64,000 nucleotides of DNA, from NCBI GenBank assembly GCA_041530395.1, contig CP136945.1:682001-746000 (forward strand). Direction: 5' to 3'. Shown one piece after another: positions 20,678 through 28,310 of this stretch. Under the pieces are notes generated by a model. That model made no database searches and had not been told where the DNA came from. It was given only the letters and a program-made list of their open reading frames with translations. The position numbers and the translations under genes were made by a program. Origin of the DNA: Thermosynechococcaceae cyanobacterium Okahandja. GTDB lineage: Bacteria; Cyanobacteriota; Cyanobacteriia; Thermosynechococcales; Thermosynechococcaceae. The number at the start of each line of letters is the position of its first letter. Positions within the stretch are counted from its first letter, which is position 1.

Positions 20678-21055
20678 ATGCAACTAACATACCGTGGTGT
20701 TAACTATCCAGCGAGTGAAAATCGGACGGCTGTCGTCGCATCCGGTGTAACGGGTCGCTACCGGGGTGCCCAATGGGTCGGTTATAAAGCCGCCAATGCG
20801 GTAGCCCAGCCCAACCATACCCTGTGCTGGCGGGGCGTTCGCTACCAGACCAACGGTGAGCCAGTTGTTGCCGCTGCCGCTGCTACCAGTGCCCCCGAAA
20901 AACCCCTCCTGCCCCAGCGGAGTCGTGATCCCATTGCGGAAACCCACCGTCATGCCATTCTCAAAAGCCTAGAGCACCGTCTAAATGTGGCACGGAGTCA
21001 GGGCAACCAAGACTTGATTAATTTGCTAGAAGACGAGTGGCAGCAATTTGCCTAA
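20678..21055 (+). CDS. DUF4278 domain-containing protein
   Basis: 125 residues. The start MQLTYRGVNYPASENRTA and the later LCWRGVRYQ repeat are hallmarks of the cyanobacterial DUF4278 family, whose function is unknown. The C-terminal third (ETHRHAILKSLEHRLNVARS) is a charged amphipathic helix. It has its own ribosome-binding site (TAGGAG) and is followed by a strong hairpin terminator, so it is probably transcribed alone. Confidence 0.85.
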   Translation: MQLTYRGVNYPASENRTAVVASGVTGRYRGAQWVGYKAANAVAQPNHTLCWRGVRYQTNGEPVVAAAAATSAPEKPLLPQRSRDPIAETHRHAILKSLEHRLNVARSQGNQDLINLLEDEWQQFA

Positions 21056-21081
21056 GTCTGCTCCGCTTTCACCTAGGGTCA

Positions 21082-21120
21082 GAGCCGTTGTTTCCAGCAG
21101 GGACAGCGGCTCAAAATTTT
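21082..21120 (+). terminator. Terminator after the DUF4278 gene
   Basis: GAGCCG (21082-21087) pairs with CGGCTC (21107-21112). The stem continues inward to 13 bp with three G-T wobbles around a five-base loop and is followed by AAAATTTT. It separates the DUF4278 gene from the ParA-like gene. Confidence 0.75.
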
Positions 21121-21217
21121 CTCTGAGGTTTCCACAAGACACCGCCGCAACCGTCTTAAAATAGACCAAGGCACAGCGATAGTTTGCTGAGCAAGAGCGC
21201 GTTGCTAAAGGTAACCA

Positions 21218-21982
21218 ATGGGTAATATCATTTCCGTTCATTCATTTCGTGGTGGGACCGGTAAATCCAACACAACGGCGAACATTGGTTGCTCACTGGC
21301 CACGCTTGGCTATCGAGTTGGTATTGTCGATACCGACATCCAGTCTCCCGGTATTCACGTACTCTTTGGCCTCGAATCAGAAGATACCGAGCACGCCCTC
21401 AATGATTACCTTTGGGGACGCTGCGAAATCACAGATGTGGCTCGCGATGTCACTCATCTGCTCACCTCCCATAACCAGCCCGACAAAGGGGCGATTTTTC
21501 TGATTCCCTCCAGCCTAAAAACAAGTGAAATTACACGGGTGCTGCGGGAAGGTTACGATGTCGGCTTGCTCAACGATGGCTTCCAGCAGTTGCTCCAAGG
21601 TTTAGACCTCGACTTTTTGATGATTGATACCCACCCGGGCCTGAACGAAGAAACGCTGCTGTCGATTACTGTGTCTGATGCCTTGGTGCTGATCCTGCGA
21701 CCCGATCGCCAAGATTTTCAGGGGACAGCGGTCACTGTGGATGTGGCTCGCCAGCTTGATGTGCCCAAAATGGTACTGGTTGCGAACAAAGTGCCCGCTG
21801 CTTTTAACAGGGACTCTCTCAAGCAACAAATTGAAAGTACCTATTCTGTTCCGGTGGCGGGGGTGCTGCCCGTGTGTGAAGAGATGTTTCAGTTGGGCAG
21901 CAGCGATATTTTTTGTTTGCGTTACCCCGACCATCCCTATAGCCTAGTAATTAGAAGTATTGTGCAGCATTTGCTGGATTAA
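21218..21982 (+). CDS. ParA/MinD family P-loop ATPase
   Basis: 254 residues. The deviant Walker A is intact (FRGGTGKSNTTANIG, about residue 11) with the signature Lys. The switch I Asp is in GIVDTDIQSPG and Walker B in DFLMIDTHPGL. The C-terminus ends in a short amphipathic helix (SLVIRSIVQHLLD) that might target membrane, as in MinD. Its neighbour is a small winged-helix protein rather than minC/minE or a typical ParB, so it is likely an orphan positioning or regulatory ATPase. Confidence 0.88.
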   Translation: MGNIISVHSFRGGTGKSNTTANIGCSLATLGYRVGIVDTDIQSPGIHVLFGLESEDTEHALNDYLWGRCEITDVARDVTHLLTSHNQPDKGAIFLIPSSLKTSEITRVLREGYDVGLLNDGFQQLLQGLDLDFLMIDTHPGLNEETLLSITVSDALVLILRPDRQDFQGTAVTVDVARQLDVPKMVLVANKVPAAFNRDSLKQQIESTYSVPVAGVLPVCEEMFQLGSSDIFCLRYPDHPYSLVIRSIVQHLLD

Positions 21983-22040
21983 GCTAGCCTAGATTCACAG
22001 CAGTCTGCTTTGGTGCCCTAGATCCGTTGAGGAACCCCCT

Positions 22041-22364
22041 ATGACCGACAGTCAAGACCTCAGCAGTGGTTCCACTCAAGGAGCGGGGCTGAATCCCGCA
22101 GAGCTGCTGATGTTGCCCGATCGCCAGCGAACCATTTTGACCATGATGATGCGGCGCCAAGCAGCGCTGACGCTATTGGAAATTGCCGAGCAGCTTAACC
22201 TATCTTCCGAAGATGTTGCGGCGGTGATGGCAGAGCTATTGCAGTTGGGCTACGTCACGGCGGCGAATGACACCTACCAAGTGAAGCTAGGCCGACGCAC
22301 GCCACGGGTGCAACCCAAGCGCCAGTCACCGCGGGTGGCCGCCGTCTGGGACAAGTTGGGCTAG
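22041..22364 (+). CDS. Small winged-helix protein next to the ParA-like ATPase
   Basis: 107 residues. The central part (LPDRQRTILTMMMRRQAALT, EIAEQLNLSSEDVAAVMAEL, LGYV) has the helix-turn-helix pattern of MarR/winged-helix proteins. The C-terminus is basic and disordered-looking (GRRTPRVQPKRQSPRVAAV) and could add DNA or partner contacts. It starts 58 bp after the ATPase gene on the same strand, so the pair may form a ParA-like/DNA-binding unit. It is not a recognisable ParB. Confidence 0.65.
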   Translation: MTDSQDLSSGSTQGAGLNPAELLMLPDRQRTILTMMMRRQAALTLLEIAEQLNLSSEDVAAVMAELLQLGYVTAANDTYQVKLGRRTPRVQPKRQSPRVAAVWDKLG

Positions 22365-22380
22365 CCATCCCCCTAAAGGT

Positions 22381-22707
22381 TCAGGTTGGGCTGTGGGCTT
22401 GCAAAATGGCCAAGACTTGCTCAACGTTGTCGGGGGTAATGACAAACTGGATGGGGTGCCCATCGTTAATTAAAATCCCTTGGGATTTTTGCGGACGTTG
22501 GGGGTCAAGGTGAAACCAGTGGGGTACTAACCCCATACCCCAAATGCGCCATTTGCCTTCAAAATCCAGATCAACGACCTCGAAGTGCCGAATGGCTGTG
22601 TACTCGACCCGCTTATCGCCAAAGGGGAAATAGTACCAGTGAATGGTCAGGCCATGGCGATCGCACTCGATATACTCATCGCGGTAAAGGGTCTCAGGCG
22701 AGTTCAT
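22381..22707 (-). CDS. Conserved hypothetical protein, PH-like fold
   Basis: 108 residues, beta-rich with alternating hydrophobics (RDEYIECDRHGLTIHWYYFP, KWRIWGMG) and a C-terminal helix (TPDNVEQVLAILQAH). This layout suggests a bacterial PH-like domain, but the assignment is by pattern only. It lies 11 bp downstream of ctaB on the same strand and is probably cotranscribed with the heme O/A synthase genes. No enzymatic motif is visible. Confidence 0.6.
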   Translation of the reverse strand: MNSPETLYRDEYIECDRHGLTIHWYYFPFGDKRVEYTAIRHFEVVDLDFEGKWRIWGMGLVPHWFHLDPQRPQKSQGILINDGHPIQFVITPDNVEQVLAILQAHSPT

Positions 22708-22717
22708 AGTAAATAAC

Positions 22718-23689
22718 TTAGCTCCACGGTAGCAGACAGGTGAGCGCCTGTAGTTCGGTTGCGAGGGTTAGATCAAGCTGACTTAACAGCATCCGATCTA
22801 AGGCCATGGCACCACATAGGAGCATCATATACAAAATTGAAAACTTGAAGAGGGATCGCGCCCGTTCTTTGTCGCTGGGGGCTTGGGTCAACTGCCATGC
22901 CCGATAGAGAAACCAGACCCCAAGGGCGATCGCTGCCAGACCGTAGGCCCAGCCCACCACCCCACAGGGATACACCAACAGCAACGAGGTGGGAATGAGC
23001 GCCAAGGTATAAAGAAAAATTTGCCGTGCCGTAGGGCCATCGCCATTGACAACCGGCAGCATCGGCACATTAACGCGGGCGTAGTCCTCCTGGATAAGCA
23101 TCGCCAACGGCCAAAAGTGCGGTGGTGTCCAAATAAAGATAATGGCAAAGAGTACCCACGCCGCCCAGCTTAGCTCGCCTGTGACCGCCGTCCAACCCAC
23201 AAGGGGCGGAATGGCACCGGCTGCCCCCCCAATGACAATATTTTGGGGCGATGAGCGCTTGAGCCAGTGGGTATAAACCCCCACATAAACAGCAATACCC
23301 GCCATCGCTAGGCAAGCACTCAGCAGGTTGGCAAAGACCGTCAGCAGCGTAAAGGCCGTTGCCGCAAGAATAATGGCAAAAATGAGTGCCTCTGTGGGGG
23401 ATACCCGTCCTGAGGGCAGGGGACGATGGCGGGTGCGCTCCATAATCGCATCAATGTCGCGATCGTAGAGGCAGTTAATGGTGTTGGCGGCTGCCGCAGC
23501 AAAGGTGCCACTTAGGAGGGTAACCAGCAGCAACCAAGGTGAGACGGTGCCGCCGCTGGCCACGGCCATGGCCGCCGCCGTGGTAATGAGAAAGAGCAGG
23601 ATGAGGCGGGGTTTGGTCAGTTGCAGGTAATCCCCCAACAGATTGTGCCAAGCGCGCGGGGTCGTGGCTGTCAAGATGGTTTCTGGCAT
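22718..23689 (-). CDS. ctaB: Protoheme IX farnesyltransferase (heme O synthase)
   Basis: 323 residues from the ATG at 23689 ([18 protein letters not shown]); an earlier in-frame start would run into ctaA. This UbiA-type prenyltransferase has the two Asp-rich motifs ([15 protein letters not shown] and the later [12 protein letters not shown]) and about nine membrane spans. It attaches a farnesyl group to heme b to make heme O, the precursor of heme A for cytochrome oxidase. It follows ctaA by 20 bp in the same unit. Confidence 0.95.
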   Translation of the reverse strand: MPETILTATTPRAWHNLLGDYLQLTKPRLILLFLITTAAAMAVASGGTVSPWLLLVTLLSGTFAAAAANTINCLYDRDIDAIMERTRHRPLPSGRVSPTEALIFAIILAATAFTLLTVFANLLSACLAMAGIAVYVGVYTHWLKRSSPQNIVIGGAAGAIPPLVGWTAVTGELSWAAWVLFAIIFIWTPPHFWPLAMLIQEDYARVNVPMLPVVNGDGPTARQIFLYTLALIPTSLLLVYPCGVVGWAYGLAAIALGVWFLYRAWQLTQAPSDKERARSLFKFSILYMMLLCGAMALDRMLLSQLDLTLATELQALTCLLPWS

Positions 23690-23709
23690 ATCGATCCGTC
23701 CTATAGGGT

Positions 23710-24654
23710 TCAGGCAGCGCCCACACAATCACGTCTGGCAAGGGTGGTCAAGGCCACCAGTAGGCCCAGTAGGGTGGCACCCACCAGTTGGTGGGCAACG
23801 GTTAAGGGGGGCAGTTGCAGCTTGAGTTGAAATGTGGCCACCCCTAAACCAATTTGGGCAGCGACAACAAAAAGCAGGCTAAAGCTAAGCTGGCGCAGCA
23901 GGGTTGCTAGGGCGGGGCTACGCCATGCCACAACAACAACGGCAAGGACACTTAAGGTTGCGGGCACAACCCCCAATAGATGACTGTTGAGCACCTGACA
24001 CAGGCGATCGCCGTAGAGGCACTGATGTACCGCCCATTGGGAGGACACCAGCCCCCCCAGAATGCTTTGGCCATAGACGCAAACGCTGGCAATTGCGGCG
24101 CTGAACTGGAGCCAGTGAGCGGTGCCTGGGCCGCTAAAGGAAGCCAGCCCCACCGTCAGTGCCACCAAAAGACAGAAAAAGAGCAGCCCCGTGCCCAAGT
24201 GCGCCGTGACAATCTCAAATCGCAGTTGCTCCGTAACCGTCAGGCCGCCCAAAATGCCTTGAATGACCACCAAAAGGAGGGCAGCAGCTGCGGTGGCGGG
24301 TACCCAGCGGGGTAAGTCCTGCCGCCATGCTACGCTCAACCCCACAAGGGCGATCGCCATCAGCCCCAAACTGGTGGCCAGCAGGCGATGAAACCACTCC
24401 AAAAAGACCTGTAGGTTCATTTGCTTTTGGGGCACTAAGGTGCCGAAGCACAAGGGCCAATCGGGACAGGCCAGTCCGGCATCCATGACCCGGGTTGCGC
24501 TGCCAACGGCCATCAGAAACAAGGTAAAGACGGTCATCAGCAGCCCTAACCGAAAGACCCACTCACGTCGATTACCCACCCCAAAAGCGAGGCTGGAATT
24601 CTGGAGATCAAAGCGCCCAAGCACTGATTTTTCCTCGACAGCAACATTCCTCAT
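23710..24654 (-). CDS. ctaA: Heme A synthase (CtaA/COX15)
   Basis: 314 residues, eight predicted membrane spans in two similar halves. The first half has [20 protein letters not shown] and [10 protein letters not shown], the second [20 protein letters not shown] and [12 protein letters not shown], with the expected heme-ligand histidines. It oxidises heme O to heme A for aa3-type cytochrome oxidase. It is upstream of ctaB on the same strand. The cox genes themselves are not in the window. Confidence 0.94.
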   Translation of the reverse strand: MRNVAVEEKSVLGRFDLQNSSLAFGVGNRREWVFRLGLLMTVFTLFLMAVGSATRVMDAGLACPDWPLCFGTLVPQKQMNLQVFLEWFHRLLATSLGLMAIALVGLSVAWRQDLPRWVPATAAAALLLVVIQGILGGLTVTEQLRFEIVTAHLGTGLLFFCLLVALTVGLASFSGPGTAHWLQFSAAIASVCVYGQSILGGLVSSQWAVHQCLYGDRLCQVLNSHLLGVVPATLSVLAVVVVAWRSPALATLLRQLSFSLLFVVAAQIGLGVATFQLKLQLPPLTVAHQLVGATLLGLLVALTTLARRDCVGAA

Positions 24655-24768
24655 GGTAAAGAGGCTAAAGGCGGGATCAGAGGTGGCGTAAAAATCTATA
24701 GCTTTTCTTTAAGTTTCAATCGGAGTATAAATATTCTTTACAGGCTGTCTCCACAAACCTGAACAAAC

Positions 24769-25380
24769 CTAAAACGAGGGTTCCCCGGCACTGGGTTGGC
24801 GCTGTAAAAAGTGTAAAAAGTCCAGTAGCTCTTCATCGCTGAGTTGTTGGCGCGATCGCTTACCGTAACGCTCGAGCAAGCAGGCGCGACCCTGAGCTTC
24901 CGTCCAGCCAAGGCGCTTCATCTCAACGGTAGTTTGGGCAATTTCATCGGCAAAGTCCACCGGCTCTGGTTTGCTGGTGCCCTTATCCGGTGCGGTTTTA
25001 GCCGCCGCTCGAGTACGTCGTGAACTGGGTGGAGGGGCCGGCTCTAGGATCAGCTCTGAGGGTTCTTCGTCCGGCCAAGCTGCGCCCAATGCCGCCCGTT
25101 GAGTTGTAGGCAGTGAGGGGGACGACTCTGACGCAATTAATTCGGCGCGGGTTTGTAGGGGTAGGTGAATGCCCAACAGTTGTAGTGCCCGCTGCCGCGC
25201 ACTATCTTCTGCCTGTTCAAGGGTGGGGGCGGCGGCCATCCCCGTAGCCAAAACGCTGCCTCCCACCAGCAGAGAGGTTTTTACAATAAAGAGGCCATCA
25301 TGAATCTGTAACAGGTCGCTGACCAAGCTGCCAGTAGGATAGCGGCGATGAAATTCACTGAGGGTATGCACATCCGCCAT
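24769..25380 (-). CDS. Conserved cyanobacterial protein of unknown function
   Basis: 203 residues in two parts. An N-terminal domain (TGSLVSDLLQIHDGLFIVKT, QRALQLLGI) joins, through a Pro/Ala/Ser-rich linker (residues about 95-140), to a C-terminal helical domain (VEMKRLGWTEAQGRACLLER, YGKRSRQQLSDEELLDFLHF). The C-terminal motif probably recurs in several cyanobacterial proteins. No catalytic residues are evident, and it may be a protein-interaction module. Its start overlaps the small frame upstream. Confidence 0.65.
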   Translation of the reverse strand: MADVHTLSEFHRRYPTGSLVSDLLQIHDGLFIVKTSLLVGGSVLATGMAAAPTLEQAEDSARQRALQLLGIHLPLQTRAELIASESSPSLPTTQRAALGAAWPDEEPSELILEPAPPPSSRRTRAAAKTAPDKGTSKPEPVDFADEIAQTTVEMKRLGWTEAQGRACLLERYGKRSRQQLSDEELLDFLHFLQRQPSAGEPSF

Positions 25381-25489
25381 GGCGATCCACCAACACCCGA
25401 AGCTGCGTTAATGGTAACGTATCCCGTTGCAACTGCTGCCAGATAACAGACGCATTCGTCAGGCATTCTTCACAGCGTGTCCGGCACAT
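25355..25489 (-). CDS. Possible small protein (44 residues)
   Basis: A short frame starting at the ATG at 25489 (MCRTRCEECLTNASVIWQQL). It bridges the 89-bp gap between two genes on the same strand, overlapping the end of the upstream one by 20 bp and the start of the downstream one by 26 bp, which would allow coupled translation. It carries CRTRCEEC and the sequence LTQLRVLVDRHGG. Nothing else supports it and it may be a chance frame. Confidence 0.3.
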   Translation of the reverse strand: MCRTRCEECLTNASVIWQQLQRDTLPLTQLRVLVDRHGGCAYPQ

Positions 25490-25799
25490 AAGCCGCCGCT
25501 GGCCACAGCCCGTTAATTTCTGCCGCCTGCTGAGCGGCACTAAAGCGCTCCCAGACAATCCCATTTGCGTCAACCTCTTGGGTAAACGCTGGTGTGCTTG
25601 CATCCTCCCAGCCCAAATGCCGGAGCGTGCCTGGGTTCAGGGCGGCATCTTGACGCACAGACAAATTCAGTGTCTCCGTGCGCCAGAGGGCATACTGTCC
25701 GGGAATGAGCAGGCAAGGCGCAGAGCCCAACCGTTGGGTGTAGTCGGCAACAACTGCGGCAATGTCATGGGCAGAAAGGGCAATGTGCAACTTCTTCAT
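25470..25799 (-). CDS. VOC/glyoxalase-like small protein
   Basis: 109 residues. The start KKLHIALSAHDIAAVVADYT followed by RLGSAPCLLIPGQYALWRTE follows the first beta-alpha-beta-beta unit of the vicinal oxygen chelate fold, and a later Glu (GIVWERF) could be a metal ligand. The family assignment is by pattern and moderate. It overlaps the upstream methyltransferase gene by 35 bp in another frame, implying coupled translation. Confidence 0.55.
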   Translation of the reverse strand: MKKLHIALSAHDIAAVVADYTQRLGSAPCLLIPGQYALWRTETLNLSVRQDAALNPGTLRHLGWEDASTPAFTQEVDANGIVWERFSAAQQAAEINGLWPAAAYVPDTL

Positions 25800-26385
25800 G
25801 TTCAGGCTTAGGGGCTACTTTTGCCGCAATTATAATGCCACTGGCCCAGTCGAGCCGGGTCACGTGCAGATCCTGCCGTTGCGCCAAGTGAGCCATCAGT
25901 TCAGCCACCTTAGGGGCATGACCAAGTGGCCAAGTGGGCTGGGGTAGCATGTCGTCGATCAGGTAAAACCCGCCAACCTTGAGAACAGCCAAGGCCGCAT
26001 CAAGATGGGTATATTTGCCCGCCCAAGTATCAGCAAAGATGAGGTCGAATTGACAGGTGGCTGGGTCAAGGTTGCTTAAAAACTGCCCGGCATCTTGGCA
26101 GCGAATCAACAGCCGTGGATCATCGCCGAGGTGTGTTTGCGCCACTGCCAGTACACTGCTGTCATTTTCAACCGTTGTCAGGGCGGAGTGGGCATCCATG
26201 CCACTCAGGAGCCATGCAGTGGCCAGACCTGTGCCTGTCCCTAGCTCTAGAAAATTGCCCCTCGGTTTACTGGCTGCCAAGGTTCTCAGCAACGATCCAG
26301 TAAGCGGATCTGAAAACAGTTGAAAGCCCATACCAACAGTTGCCGCCATGATTGGGGCAATTTGGGCAGGGGAGAAGTCATCCAT
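25765..26385 (-). CDS. Class I SAM-dependent methyltransferase (O-methyltransferase-like)
   Basis: 206 residues. SAM-binding motif I is NFLELGTGTGLATAWLLSGM (about residue 43), followed by the acidic ribose-binding residue in TTVENDSS and motif IV FDLIFADTWAGK. The late LKVGGFYLIDDMLPQ is typical of O-methyltransferase-like enzymes. The substrate is unknown. The C-terminal CPFCP tail with a preceding His-Glu-rich stretch is unusual and might bind metal. It heads a small minus-strand unit with the VOC-like gene. Confidence 0.75.
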   Translation of the reverse strand: MDDFSPAQIAPIMAATVGMGFQLFSDPLTGSLLRTLAASKPRGNFLELGTGTGLATAWLLSGMDAHSALTTVENDSSVLAVAQTHLGDDPRLLIRCQDAGQFLSNLDPATCQFDLIFADTWAGKYTHLDAALAVLKVGGFYLIDDMLPQPTWPLGHAPKVAELMAHLAQRQDLHVTRLDWASGIIIAAKVAPKPEHEEVAHCPFCP

Positions 26386-26496
26386 GGCAGGTCAGGATAA
26401 CGGTGTATCTGTTGCACCCACTTTAGCGGGGGCAGGCCATCTTGAAGTTTGTTTGCAAATCATCAAGTTTTTGCTCAATGACTGTACAGCAATAGT

Positions 26497-26574
26497 TTAC
26501 GTCACGTAATAGATGATTATAATAAAAGTGTTGGAATAAATAAATGACTTGTTAAAAGTAAGTGTTCCAACACT
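26497..26574. promoter_or_regulatory. Palindromes in the promoter region of the pilus locus
   Basis: The 357-bp gap 26386-26742 is AT-rich and has no gene. It holds a 13-bp palindrome TTACGTCACGTAA (26497-26509) and an inverted repeat with perfect 10-bp arms, AGTGTTGGAA (26527-26536) and TTCCAACACT (26565-26574). The right arm sits in a second palindrome AGTGTTCCAACACT (26561-26574). These look like operator sites ahead of the pilin gene; no regulator can be named. Confidence 0.5.
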
Positions 26575-26742
26575 AACGTCAGTAAAAAGCCAATCGCCTT
26601 GGTTTGGCATAGCTTTATTCAATTATTTCAGACAATCACTCTGGTGAAATTGCGTGCTCCAAGAGGACTGCCATGAGCCTTGAGGCTATTGTGCCAAGGT
26701 AGAGCGGTTTCATGTTCCCAAATTGGGAAAAAGGGGGATATT

Positions 26743-27258
26743 ATGTTGTGTTCTACGCTACGGAAATGCTTACTAGCGGGGGTTTCGCTGACTGCGCTTG
26801 CAGGAATTAGCGTTTTAATGGCTCCGGTGGCAAAAGCAGCAGATGCAGGTACAGGTAACTTTACAGTGAATGCGAGTGTGATTCAAACCTGCACCGTGAG
26901 TGGCTCGATTGCTTTTGGGAACTACGACGGAACCACTAAGGATACGACGGGTACTATCAACATTACGTGCTCTAGCCCAACAGAGGTACAAATTGGCCTG
27001 GATGCGGGGTCAGGAACCTGTGCTGCGCCTGTGCGGGCAATGTCTGACGGCACCAATAGCCTCACCTATGGTCTATATCGGAGTGCAGCAGATCGAACTA
27101 GCGGTACGGCATGGGGATGTGATCCACCCAATAATACCCAATCTTTGACCCCAGCCCAAGGGGGAGATAGTGTTACTGTCTATGGTCGTATTCCTAGCGG
27201 GCAATTCAAACCAGTGGGTAGCTACAGCCAAGACGTTACCATCACCGTGACGTACTAG
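26743..27258 (+). CDS. Spore coat U (SCPU) domain fimbrial major subunit
   Basis: 171 residues from the ATG at 26743 (MLCSTLRKCLLAGVSLTAL), with GGGGATAT purines ahead. A signal peptide ends at AKA (about residue 34). The mature part is one beta-sandwich SCPU domain (GTGNFTVNASVIQTCTVSGS, FGNYDG, ending GSYSQDVTITVTY) with cysteines that fit pilin disulfides. SCPU proteins are subunits of archaic (Csu-type) chaperone-usher pili. The donor strand is probably the N-terminal GTGNFTVNASV segment. First gene of a locus with chaperone and usher. Confidence 0.85.
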   Translation: MLCSTLRKCLLAGVSLTALAGISVLMAPVAKAADAGTGNFTVNASVIQTCTVSGSIAFGNYDGTTKDTTGTINITCSSPTEVQIGLDAGSGTCAAPVRAMSDGTNSLTYGLYRSAADRTSGTAWGCDPPNNTQSLTPAQGGDSVTVYGRIPSGQFKPVGSYSQDVTITVTY

Positions 27259-27375
27259 GTTGGTGATCTCTATTGGTAGCAACAGAGGTTAGTTTAGAAT
27301 GCCGCAGGGTTCGGTGAGTAATTGAGCAACTGGGCTTGTAAATCGACCAAAACATAGAGTTGGAACTGTTACAGG

Positions 27376-27423
27376 AGATTGATCGTTGCCAATGACCACC
27401 AATTACGGGTAAGCGGTCAATCT
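27376..27423 (+). terminator. Hairpin between pilin and chaperone genes
   Basis: AGATTGATCG (27376-27385) pairs with CGGTCAATCT (27414-27423), ten pairs with one T-G wobble, followed by the weak T-rich CTATATTTTA. It may be an attenuator or mRNA-stabilising hairpin that gives more pilin than chaperone and usher. A 272-bp gap between pilin and chaperone surrounds it. Confidence 0.4.
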
Positions 27424-27530
27424 CTATATTTTACCGGTAATCGTCTGACACTATTTGTTGCACCAGTCCTAGTCGCTAAAATTGGAAAGGCGTACACTGC
27501 TGTTGGGCAGAGCACCATAGGGATTTGTTC

Positions 27531-28310
27531 ATGAAACAAGGGTTGGCTTGGGGATTTGTTAGCGGCGCTCTGTTAGCGATCGGTATCGGCGTGTTGCCAA
27601 TTCTGGCGCAGTCGGCGCGCTATCAACTGAGTGGTACTCGGGTGTTTCTCTCGCCGCGGCAGCAGTCCGCCACGATCACGATTACCAATACCGGCGATGT
27701 ACCTGTTGATTTTGAGGTGAGCTTACAGCAATGGCGGCAAATGGCCGATGGTCGGGATGAGCTAACCCCGGCACCGCCCAACAGCCCAGAACTCGTTGTT
27801 TTTCCACTGATTTTGAAGATTCCTCCCCGCGAGGCACGCAACATCCGCCTTAGTCGTCGTGTCCCTCCCACTGCGACTGAGGTTTCCTATCGATTGTTCA
27901 TTGCGGAGTTGCCGCCACCCAATGTGCAGCAAACCGAGCAGTTACAAATTCGCTTTGTTACCCAGCACAGCCTACCCGTTTTTATTGAACCCGCCACGGT
28001 ACAGCGTCGGGGGGAGTTTGTCGAGCCACGGGTGCAGCAGGGGCAGCTAGCCTTTGGTCTGCGCAACACGGGTAACGTTCATCTACAAACCCTAGGCATT
28101 CGGGTTGTGGGTGTGAACAGCGAAGGACGTTCCATTTTTGAAAAAAAACTGGACTCGGTCTATATATTACCGGGGGTGACCCGTTCCTTTACTGCTGTTG
28201 CGTTACCGCAAGACAACTGTGGGGCTGTTCAACGTCTTGACATTCGCCTCGAAAATTCAGCGATTCCCTTGTCAACTTCTGTACCGACACCGGGGGGCGT
28301 GTGTCGTTAG
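27531..28310 (+). CDS. Periplasmic fimbrial chaperone (PapD-like)
   Basis: 259 residues from the ATG at 27531 (MKQGLAWGFVSGALLAIGIG), with a signal peptide to about residue 26. It has the immunoglobulin-like domain pattern of pilus chaperones: GTRVFLSPRQQSATITITNT, then FPLILKIPPREARNIRLSRR, then YRLFIAELPPP before domain 2. Such chaperones hold pilin subunits by donating a beta strand. The ORF overlaps the usher gene by at least 70 bp in another frame. Confidence 0.85.
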   Translation: MKQGLAWGFVSGALLAIGIGVLPILAQSARYQLSGTRVFLSPRQQSATITITNTGDVPVDFEVSLQQWRQMADGRDELTPAPPNSPELVVFPLILKIPPREARNIRLSRRVPPTATEVSYRLFIAELPPPNVQQTEQLQIRFVTQHSLPVFIEPATVQRRGEFVEPRVQQGQLAFGLRNTGNVHLQTLGIRVVGVNSEGRSIFEKKLDSVYILPGVTRSFTAVALPQDNCGAVQRLDIRLENSAIPLSTSVPTPGGVCR

